From Fontimicrobium_A sp034506455 (GTDB lineage Bacteria > Zhuqueibacterota > Zhuqueibacteria > Residuimicrobiales > Krinioviventaceae): DNA of 5,351 nucleotides. The notes beneath the pieces are model-generated. The model did no database searches. It worked only from the letters and a program-made list of their open reading frames with translations, and was not told the DNA's origin. The position numbers were made by a program, and so were the translations under genes. Of this stretch, positions 1 through 5,351 are shown piece by piece; position 1 is the first letter of the stretch, and the number at the start of each line of letters is the position of its first letter. The DNA lies in contig JAPDPN010000167.1 in NCBI GenBank assembly GCA_034506455.1, forward strand, positions 1 to 5,351, read 5' to 3'.

Positions 1-2148
1 CACATCATGCAGTTCGGCAAAAAGGACAATTTTTGGGAAATGGGCGATACCGGCCCCTGCGGTCCGTGCTCGGAAATTCACATTGACCGCGGCGAAGGAT
101 TCTGCGACGTCAAAACGCCGGGCCACGTCTGCGGCGTGAACAGCGGCTGCGCCCGTTTCATCGAGCTGTGGAATCTGGTTTTTATTCAATACAATCGGGA
201 TGAAAGCGGTAAACTTCAGCCGCTCCCTGCCAAGCATGTCGACACCGGTGCCGGATTTGAGCGGCTGCTCTCCGTCATGCAGGGCAAACGTTCCAATTAC
301 GATACCGATCTGTTTCAACCGATTCTGACAAGAATTAGCGAAATCACCGGCAAAACATACGGCGACGGCGAAGAAGCGGTGGCGTTTCGCGTCATTGCCG
401 ATCATCTGCGCGCCTTGTCGTTTGCCGTAGCCGACGGCGCCATACCCGGCAACGAAGGACGCGGGTATGTCCTGCGCCGCATTCTGCGCCGCGCCGCGCG
501 CTTCGGCAGGCTGCTGGACATGCACGAGCCGTTCATCTATCGGCTTCTCGATTCGCTCATCATGGTCATGGGCGATGCCTACCCCGAGCTGGCGGCGCGC
601 AAAGAGCACATCCAGAGAGTGATTCGGGCCGAGGAGGAAAGCTTCGGCCGTACCCTCGATCGCGGCATCGAGCTGTTCGAACAAAAGGCTGCCGAGCTCA
701 AGGCGGTCGGTGCGACGGTCTTTCCGGGATGGGACGCTTTTGTTTTGCACGATACGTACGGCTTTCCGCTCGATTTGACGCAGCTGATGGCGGCTGAAAA
801 GGGAATGACCGTCGATGTTGCCGGTTTTCAGGCGGAAATGGAAAAGCAGCGCGACCGCTCAGCAAAAGCCAGAGAAGCCCGCTATCACAGCCTTGCCGTG
901 GATGACTCGGCGGAAGCGACCGAATTTGTCGGTTATGAAAGAGACAGCGCCGAGGCCCAGGTAGTGCTCTATGAGGAAGACAAATTGGTGCTCGATTGCA
1001 CGCCTTTTTATGCGGAATCCGGCGGACAAGTCGGCGATGTTGGAATAATCCGCGGGAATGAGTTTGAGTTCCAAGTGGAGGACACTCGGCGTATCGGCGA
1101 GCATGTGGTCCATATAGGCAGGGTGACGGCCGGTCGGCCGCCGCGCGCCGGCGATCGGGTGACGGCTGCCATCGATGTCGAACGGCGTCGGGCGGCGGAA
1201 CGCAATCACACCGTCACGCATCTGCTGCACAAAGCGCTCAAACAGGTGCTGGGCGATCATATTCAGCAGGCCGGTTCCTTGGTTCATCCCGATTATATGC
1301 GCTTCGACTTTACTCACTTTGAACGGCTCGGAGATGCAGTGTACAAGGTCGAGGAGCTCGTTAACGAAAAGATAAGGCAAAATCTGCCGGTACAGTGGAG
1401 CTTTTTGCCGCTCGAGGAGGCTAAAGCGCGCGGCGCGGTGGCTCTGTTCGGCGAAAAGTACGGCGAGGTGGTGCGGATGGTGGAGGTGCAGGGATATTCC
1501 CGCGAGCTGTGCGGCGGTACGCATGTGCGCGCGACGGGAGAAATCGGTTTGTTTGTCATTACCGGCGAGAGCTCGGTGGCTGCCGGCGTGCGGCGCGTGG
1601 AGTGCCTGACGGGGCATCGCGCGTTCGAATATCTGCGCCGCCGTTCGCTGCTGTTGGAGCAGGCGGCGCAAACGCTCGGCTGCCGCGAGGAGGAGCTGTC
1701 GGATCGCCTAGTGGCGATGCAGGAAGAGTATCGGGTGTTGGAGACGCAGCTTAAGCAGTTTAAACGCTTGGATGCCAAGCAGGTTATTGCAGGATTGCTG
1801 CAGAAAAGGCGTCAGGTAGGCGGCGTCACCTTGGTGGCGGAAAAGATTTCTGCCGAATCGGTCGATGAGCTGCGCGAGATGGGCGACCTGCTGCGGGAGC
1901 AGCTCGGCAGCGGCGTCGGTGTACTGGCGGCGGAGATTCAAGACAAGGCCGCATTTGTGTGTGTAGTCAGCAAGGATTGGATTGAACGCGGATTAAAGGC
2001 GGGCGAGATCGTCAAGCGGGTGGCGTCGGCGGCGGGCGGCGGAGGCGGCGGTGCCCCGCACATGGCAACCGCAGGCGCCAAGGATGTCGCCAAAATCCAG
2101 GAGGCGCTGACCAGTAGTGAACAAGTGATCAAAGAATTGGTGCGGTAA
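1..2148 (+). CDS. alaS: Alanyl-tRNA synthetase, C-terminal ~715 residues (5' end outside window)
   Basis: Charges tRNA-Ala with alanine in the cytoplasm and hydrolyses mischarged Ser- or Gly-tRNA. The reading frame is open from base 1, so the gene starts upstream. Against a usual length near 875 residues, roughly 160-170 N-terminal residues are missing, and the in-frame ATG at 7 is internal. Visible in order: class II catalytic motif MGDTGPCGPCSEIH (40-81); the RGYVLRRILRRAARFGR block (about 460-510); HDTYGFPLDLT (748-780); the editing-domain motif TPFYAESGGQVGD (1000-1038); the zinc-site HxxxH in HTVTH (1207-1221); and its partner CGGTH (1510-1524). The C-terminal C-Ala domain carries a six-glycine run followed by APHMATAG (2035-2076). 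The editing site looks intact. A Cys-rich insert (103-150: C..H.C.....C) follows the catalytic motif, where E. coli AlaRS has none of these cysteines. The TAA stop lies 36 bases before the next gene. The identification is very secure; the insert's role is unknown. Confidence 0.98.
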   Translation, partial: HIMQFGKKDNFWEMGDTGPCGPCSEIHIDRGEGFCDVKTPGHVCGVNSGCARFIELWNLVFIQYNRDESGKLQPLPAKHVDTGAGFERLLSVMQGKRSNYDTDLFQPILTRISEITGKTYGDGEEAVAFRVIADHLRALSFAVADGAIPGNEGRGYVLRRILRRAARFGRLLDMHEPFIYRLLDSLIMVMGDAYPELAARKEHIQRVIRAEEESFGRTLDRGIELFEQKAAELKAVGATVFPGWDAFVLHDTYGFPLDLTQLMAAEKGMTVDVAGFQAEMEKQRDRSAKAREARYHSLAVDDSAEATEFVGYERDSAEAQVVLYEEDKLVLDCTPFYAESGGQVGDVGIIRGNEFEFQVEDTRRIGEHVVHIGRVTAGRPPRAGDRVTAAIDVERRRAAERNHTVTHLLHKALKQVLGDHIQQAGSLVHPDYMRFDFTHFERLGDAVYKVEELVNEKIRQNLPVQWSFLPLEEAKARGAVALFGEKYGEVVRMVEVQGYSRELCGGTHVRATGEIGLFVITGESSVAAGVRRVECLTGHRAFEYLRRRSLLLEQAAQTLGCREEELSDRLVAMQEEYRVLETQLKQFKRLDAKQVIAGLLQKRRQVGGVTLVAEKISAESVDELREMGDLLREQLGSGVGVLAAEIQDKAAFVCVVSKDWIERGLKAGEIVKRVASAAGGGGGGAPHMATAGAKDVAKIQEALTSSEQVIKELVR

Positions 2149-2165
2149 GAGCTTACCTTAAAGGC

Positions 2166-2172
2166 GAAAGGA
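2166..2172 (+). promoter_or_regulatory. Probable ribosome binding site for the GGGP synthase gene
   Basis: GAAAGGA within a purine-rich run (2161-2176), 12 bases before the GTG start. The spacing is slightly long. It supports GTG 2185 because no competing start codon lies between it and the alaS stop. Confidence 0.5.
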
Positions 2173-2184
2173 AAAGCGTCGCTC

Positions 2185-2934
2185 GTGAAGGTCTTTGACA
2201 GGCTCTTGGAAATCAGAGAGAAAAGGGGGGCGGGTTATTTTGTCCTGATCGACCCGGATAAACAGGACGTAGCCAGGGCGGCCGAGCTTGCCAAAATCTG
2301 CGAGGAAGCCGGCGTCGATGCGCTGCTCATCGGCGGCAGCCTGCTGCTGGCCAATGTGTTCGATGAAACCGTCATGGCGGTAAAGAACGCCTGCACTTTG
2401 CCGGTCATCCTTTTTCCCGGCAGCACCAAGCAGATCTCCCGCTATGCGGATGCTATTCTTTTTCTTTCCCTTATCAGCGGCAGAAACCCCGAATCGCTCA
2501 TTGGCGGGCAAGTGATGGCGGCTCCGATCATCAAATCCGTGCAGCTGGAGCCTATCTCGACCGGCTACATGTTCATCGAATCCGGAACGGTCACTTCGGC
2601 GCTGTTTATGAGCGATACGCGGCCGATTCCCAACGAAAAACCCGATATTGCCGCAGCGCATGCTTTGGCCGCCAAGTATCTGGGCATGCAGTGCGTCTAT
2701 TTGGAAGCGGGCAGCGGCGCCAAGCAATCGGTGCCGACGCGGATCATCTCGGCGGTCCGCAACTATGCGGAAATTCCGACGATTGTCGGCGGCGGCATCC
2801 GCACGCCGGCTGAAGCCCGTGAAAAAGTGCTTGCGGGCGCCGATTTTGTGGTCACCGGCACGATCATCGAAAAGGACTCCAACCCGGCGTTGATTCGCGC
2901 TTTTGCCGACGCGGTACACGTCAAGGAATCCTGA
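2185..2934 (+). CDS. Geranylgeranylglyceryl phosphate synthase family protein (group II type, PcrB-like)
   Basis: A prenyltransferase of (beta/alpha)8 fold, 249 residues, within the usual length of the family. Characterised members join a polyprenyl diphosphate to sn-glycerol-1-phosphate, giving the ether lipid precursor GGGP. Visible motifs: LIDPDK (residues 21-26, Mg/phosphate region), IGGSLL (49-54), LFPGSTKQIS (76-85), FLSLISGRNP (93-102), STGYMFIESG (125-134), YLEAGSGA (172-179), and the phosphate-binding loops IVGGGIRTP (200-208) and VVTGTIIEKD (222-231). YLEAGSGA is the form I associate with group II (Bacteroidota and methanogen type) rather than Bacillus PcrB or group I archaeal enzymes. 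The start is GTG 2185: no other start codon lies between the alaS stop and this codon, and the next TTG would cut the first helix. A GAAAGGA (2166-2172) lies 12 bases upstream. It follows alaS in the same frame. Prenyl chain length cannot be read from sequence alone. A heptaprenylglyceryl phosphate synthase is the alternative. Confidence 0.93.
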   Translation: MKVFDRLLEIREKRGAGYFVLIDPDKQDVARAAELAKICEEAGVDALLIGGSLLLANVFDETVMAVKNACTLPVILFPGSTKQISRYADAILFLSLISGRNPESLIGGQVMAAPIIKSVQLEPISTGYMFIESGTVTSALFMSDTRPIPNEKPDIAAAHALAAKYLGMQCVYLEAGSGAKQSVPTRIISAVRNYAEIPTIVGGGIRTPAEAREKVLAGADFVVTGTIIEKDSNPALIRAFADAVHVKES

Positions 2935-2981
2935 AACAGTCGACGGAATTCTTTGCTCACCGCGGCGGTTTACCCAATGCC

Positions 2982-2987
2982 AGGAGG
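2982..2987 (+). promoter_or_regulatory. Perfect Shine-Dalgarno AGGAGG upstream of the PHP phosphatase gene, at abnormal spacing
   Basis: AGGAGG is the strongest ribosome-binding sequence in the window, but it lies 18 bases before ATG 3006. An in-frame TTG (2988) touches it directly and so is too close to be used. Either initiation uses an unusually long spacer, or a weaker GCAGG (2998-3002) serves the ATG. Confidence 0.45.
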
Positions 2988-3005
2988 TTGCAGACGAGCA
3001 GGCTG

Positions 3006-3806
3006 ATGAAGCTGATCGATACTCATAATCATGTTATCCCTTTCGTCGACGACGGCGCCGAAGACTGGGACGTTTCCTTGCAGATGCTTCGGGAAGCTGA
3101 AGAAGACGGCATCAGCGAAGTGATTTGTACCCCCCACGTTCTCTCGAACAAAGATCTCACGGAAGAGGAAAAATTTATCTCGCTGTTCGAAGAGCTGAAA
3201 AAGCGGGCGCTCGACGCCGGCATTCGGGTGAATCTATATCTGGGAAGCGAGCTGTATATTCAACCGCACTATGATTTCAGTCGCCGAATGGCGACATTGG
3301 CGCAGAACGGCCGTTATTTTTTGGTCGAGTTTCCGATGGGACAAATACCGACTTTTGCTGAAAAAAACTTCTTTTCGTTGTTCGGCAACCAAGTTACGCC
3401 GGTCATTGCCCATCCGGAGCGGAACGGAAGTATTCTCGGCGATCCTCAAAAAGCCTATTTTTTTGTCCAACACGGCGCTTTGTTGCAGGTGACGGCCGGC
3501 AGTCTGCTCGGCAACTTTGGTTCCCAAGTCGCCAAATTGGCTGCTCAGCTGATGGATGCAAACCTGGTGCAGTTAGTGGCCACGGATGCGCACGATACTT
3601 CGCGGCGCCGCCTGAAGCTGAAACAAGCATACGAATTTGTGCGGGCGAACTGGGGCCCAGACCGCGCCGAAAAGCTGTTTTGTGTCAATCCTTCCAAACT
3701 CATCCGCGGTGAAGAGATCGAACTCGGCTTTTTCGAAGCCGTGCAGGAGCAGGAGGAGCCGTCGAGATCTTTGCGGCAAAAATTGAGGGACTATTTTCGA
3801 AGATGA
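3006..3806 (+). CDS. CpsB/YwqE-family PHP-domain tyrosine-protein phosphatase
   Basis: A metal-dependent PHP-fold phosphatase, 266 residues from ATG 3006. Characterised relatives (Streptococcus CpsB, Bacillus YwqE) dephosphorylate tyrosine kinases that control capsule or exopolysaccharide export. Metal-site residues are all visible: H7 and H9 in THNH, the D15-D16-G17 loop, H44 in CTPH, E82 in GSE, H136 in AHPER, and D194 and H196 in TDAHD. The AHPER and TDAHD motifs are typical of the CpsB branch rather than histidinol phosphatase or PolX. No signal peptide or membrane segment is seen, so it should be cytoplasmic. The last ~25 residues are an acidic then basic tail (EQEEPSRSLRQKLRDYFRR). The start is ATG 3006, because family proteins begin just before the first HxH. 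An in-frame TTG at 2988 abuts the AGGAGG and is disfavoured. The stop overlaps gmhA by 4 bases. No tyrosine kinase or Wzz-type gene lies in the window, so the substrate is unknown. Confidence 0.9.
   Translation: MKLIDTHNHVIPFVDDGAEDWDVSLQMLREAEEDGISEVICTPHVLSNKDLTEEEKFISLFEELKKRALDAGIRVNLYLGSELYIQPHYDFSRRMATLAQNGRYFLVEFPMGQIPTFAEKNFFSLFGNQVTPVIAHPERNGSILGDPQKAYFFVQHGALLQVTAGSLLGNFGSQVAKLAAQLMDANLVQLVATDAHDTSRRRLKLKQAYEFVRANWGPDRAEKLFCVNPSKLIRGEEIELGFFEAVQEQEEPSRSLRQKLRDYFRR
3785..3790 (+). promoter_or_regulatory. Probable ribosome binding site for gmhA, inside the PHP phosphatase gene
   Basis: GAGGGA lies 12 bases before ATG 3803, within the last codons of the upstream gene. It supports ATG 3803 over the next in-frame ATG (3827), which has no purine-rich site before it. 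Confidence 0.4.
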
Positions 3807-4408
3807 CAGAGAATTCCCCTTGGCGCATGGTTGGTGATCGCTTTCGGGAGTCGGCGGAGTTGCTGCATCGATTTGCCGAGGAGCATACCGAGGAGATTTA
3901 CGAGACGGCGATGCGCATGAGCCGATCCATTGCAGCCGGCGGCAAGCTGTTGATTTGCGGCAACGGCGGCAGCGCCGCCGATGCACAGCACTTTGCCGCA
4001 GAGATGATCGGCCGTTTGACGCGCGAACGGCGCGCCATTCCTGCGCTTTCCTTAACGACCGATACTTCGATCTTGACGGCTGTGGCCAACGATTACTCGA
4101 TTGCTCAGGTTTTCCGCCGGCAGGTGGAAGGTCTGGGGCAATCGGAAGACGTTTTGGTGGCGATCAGCACCAGCGGAAATTCTGAGAACGTCGTGCAGGC
4201 CGTGCTTGCGGCAAAGGAAAAGGGTATGCAGGTCATTGGGCTGCTCGGCAGAGACGGCGGACGACTGGCCCCGCTGTCCGATGCGGCGATCATTGTCCCT
4301 GCCGACAATCCGCAGCGCATCCAGGAGGTGCATATTGCCGTCATTCATGCCTGGTGCGAATTGATCGAAAACGAGTTGTACCCCAATTCGAGTAAAAGTC
4401 GGCCTTGA
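3803..4408 (+). CDS. gmhA: Phosphoheptose isomerase (SIS domain), GmhA type
   Basis: Converts sedoheptulose 7-phosphate to D-glycero-D-manno-heptose 7-phosphate, the first step of ADP- or GDP-heptose synthesis for lipopolysaccharide core or surface glycans. It is cytoplasmic and acts as a tetramer in known members. The 201-residue length fits the family (E. coli 192). The SIS sugar-phosphate loops are visible as CGNGGSAAD (52-60) and ISTSGNSENV (121-130). Residues at the known zinc and catalytic positions are all present: H63 and E67 (HFAAEMIGR), Q174 (RIQEVH) and H182. NDYS (96-99) is also typical. The intact catalytic set argues for an isomerase rather than DiaA, the non-catalytic SIS relative that binds DnaA. 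The ATG overlaps the preceding stop (ATGA), and the TGA overlaps the next start (TTGA). Pairing with a CpsB-type phosphatase suggests surface polysaccharide work. No GmhB, HldE/HddA or glycosyltransferase gene is in view, so the end product is not known. Confidence 0.93.
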   Translation: MTENSPWRMVGDRFRESAELLHRFAEEHTEEIYETAMRMSRSIAAGGKLLICGNGGSAADAQHFAAEMIGRLTRERRAIPALSLTTDTSILTAVANDYSIAQVFRRQVEGLGQSEDVLVAISTSGNSENVVQAVLAAKEKGMQVIGLLGRDGGRLAPLSDAAIIVPADNPQRIQEVHIAVIHAWCELIENELYPNSSKSRP

Positions 4409-5351
4409 GTTTTCTTAATCCCAGCATACTTTTCGGCCTGGCAGCCGCTGCCGTCCCTTTGCTTATTCACCTGCTGACGCGCACCAAACGCCGAATTATT
4501 CCATTCAGCACCCTTCGCTTCCTCAAAGAAATACAATATCAGCAGAGTCGTCGCCTAAAACTGCGGCAGCTATTGCTTCTTATTTTGCGTACGGCCGTCG
4601 TGGCTTTGTTGGTCTTGGCCTTTGCGCGACCGACTCTGAATCGCGCGCCAATTAGCGGAGGAAAAGCGCGCACTGCCGCCGCGTTGATCATCGACAACTC
4701 GATGAGTATGAACCGGTATGTTAAAGGCCGTTCGCTGTTCGAGGAGGCAAAGGAAAAGGCGCTGACCGTTTTGCGTTCCTCCGAAGCTGGGGATCGCATG
4801 TTTATTTTAACCGCGACCGATACATCGGCGGAATGGAACCGTATGCCTTTTGCTCCGGGACCTCTTGCCGAAAAACAGGTTTCCGACCTTAAATTGAGTT
4901 ATAAACGCACGAATCTGACCGCGGCCCTGCAGGCGGCGGCCCGCCGCATCGGCGGATTGGCCGAGTTGAACAAGGAGATCTATATCTTTTCCGATCTCCA
5001 GCAGAGCGGCTTCGTAGACCCTTTTACACCACCAGCGAGCTGCCGCGTTTACGCCGCGCCCTGCACGGCGTCGGAGACAGCCAACCTCGCGATTCGCGAC
5101 GTTGCCGTGAAATCGCTGTTGCTGCGCGGCCGCACGGCAGAAGTCGAGGTGATGCTCACCAATACCGGCAATCAGCCGCTGCAGGAATCGGTGGTGCGAC
5201 TGTTCGTCAACGACAAGGCAGCAGCACAGACGAGCGTCAGCACTGTCGGCGGCGCCGAAACGATGGAAACGCTGCGGTTTACGGTCGAAACCACCGGCCC
5301 GATGGTTCTGCGCGTCGATGCGGAAGACGACGACCTGCTTGAGGACAACCA
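4405..5351 (+). CDS. BatA-domain / von Willebrand factor A membrane protein (3' end outside window)
   Basis: The frame is open from TTG 4405 to the window end, 315 complete codons, with no stop or frameshift. The N-terminus matches the double-membrane-segment BatA domain: FLNPSILFGL at residues 3-12, first membrane segment about 6-24, a strongly basic loop with PFSTLRFLKEI (33-43), second segment about 55-74, then ARP. The positive-inside rule places the basic loop in the cytoplasm and the rest in the periplasm. A VWA domain follows with a near-complete metal site: D97-x-S99-x-S101, T169 (RTNLTAAL) and D197 (IFSDLQ). From about residue 225 a beta-rich, CARDB-like stretch begins (LTNTGNQPLQESVVRLFVNDK). 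TTG is chosen because the conserved N-terminus begins there and the first in-frame ATG (codon 100) would remove both membrane segments. No clear ribosome site is seen; coupling through TTGA is likely. The exact role of these proteins is poorly known. In other genomes BatA-type proteins sit with MoxR ATPase and DUF58 genes, which are absent here. Confidence 0.88.
   Translation, partial: MSFLNPSILFGLAAAAVPLLIHLLTRTKRRIIPFSTLRFLKEIQYQQSRRLKLRQLLLLILRTAVVALLVLAFARPTLNRAPISGGKARTAAALIIDNSMSMNRYVKGRSLFEEAKEKALTVLRSSEAGDRMFILTATDTSAEWNRMPFAPGPLAEKQVSDLKLSYKRTNLTAALQAAARRIGGLAELNKEIYIFSDLQQSGFVDPFTPPASCRVYAAPCTASETANLAIRDVAVKSLLLRGRTAEVEVMLTNTGNQPLQESVVRLFVNDKAAAQTSVSTVGGAETMETLRFTVETTGPMVLRVDAEDDDLLEDN

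Noticed and set aside
859..1671. Long antisense open frame (270 codons) inside alaS
   Set aside because: It lies wholly opposite conserved AlaRS editing-domain codons. Its translation shows no recognisable motif and no separate ribosome site. It is a GC-rich shadow of the sense frame.
2035..2055. Glycine run in alaS that looks like a low-complexity repeat or sequencing artefact
   Set aside because: It sits at the conserved glycine-rich loop of the C-Ala domain and is followed in frame by APHMATAG and a normal C-terminus, so it is a genuine family feature.
2158..2919. Antisense open frame (253 codons) covering the GGGP synthase gene
   Set aside because: It mirrors almost exactly a gene with clear family motifs. 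The product is Arg/Gly/Asp-rich and unlike any family I recognise, as expected of a shadow frame.
2958..2971. Possible hairpin ACCG-CGG-CGGT in the gap before the PHP phosphatase gene
   Set aside because: The stem is only 4 pairs with a 3-base loop and no T-run follows, so it is not a credible terminator or riboswitch.
2988..3005. TTG 2988 as start of the PHP phosphatase (six extra residues)
   Set aside because: The TTG touches the AGGAGG with no spacer, so the ribosome could not use that site for it. The six added residues match nothing expected before the MKLIDTHNH start.
1..5351. Defence system, mobile element, CRISPR array or tRNA/rRNA gene
   Set aside because: No direct or inverted repeat arrays, transposase or integrase motifs, or tRNA-like cloverleaf were seen. 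The window is filled by ordinary co-directional genes.

Overview
The window is a bacterial, single-strand gene cluster of five adjacent coding regions, all on the + strand, with about 97% of the bases coding. In order they are: the 3' part of alaS (alanyl-tRNA synthetase), a bacterial group II-type geranylgeranylglyceryl phosphate (GGGP) synthase, a CpsB/YwqE-type PHP-fold phosphatase, a GmhA-type phosphoheptose isomerase, and the 5' part of a membrane-anchored BatA-domain/VWA protein. Both outer genes are cut by the window edges. No RNA gene, mobile element, CRISPR array or long repeat is visible.

Organism: the genes are bacterial in style (bacterial AlaRS with Ala-editing and C-Ala domains, GmhA, BatA-domain protein). 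The sequence is moderately GC-rich by eye. A group II GGGP synthase together with a BatA-domain VWA protein points to the FCB group or relatives (Bacteroidota, Calditrichota, KSB1-like lineages). This placement is inference from gene content. The window holds no 16S or other decisive marker, and the exact phylum is not resolved.

Layout: alaS ends at 2148. The GGGP synthase starts with GTG only 36 bases later, in the same frame. A 71-base gap (2935-3005) then holds a perfect AGGAGG that is oddly far from the best ATG of the PHP phosphatase gene. The last three genes are chained by 4-base start/stop overlaps (ATGA at 3803-3806, TTGA at 4405-4408), which implies translational coupling. No convincing promoter or terminator is visible anywhere, so the five genes could be one transcript.

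Function: alaS is housekeeping. The GGGP synthase would make the first committed ether-lipid (archaeal-type) intermediate on sn-glycerol-1-phosphate, or a related prenyl ether. The phosphatase and GmhA suggest cell-surface polysaccharide or heptose work. The VWA protein is an inner-membrane protein with its VWA domain predicted in the periplasm. A loose 'cell envelope' theme links the last four genes, but nothing shows that they act together. I see no strong evidence for a novel defence or mobile system here. The most interesting points are the archaeal-type lipid enzyme in a bacterial operon, the unusual start region of the PHP gene, and the TTG-started VWA gene that runs off the window.
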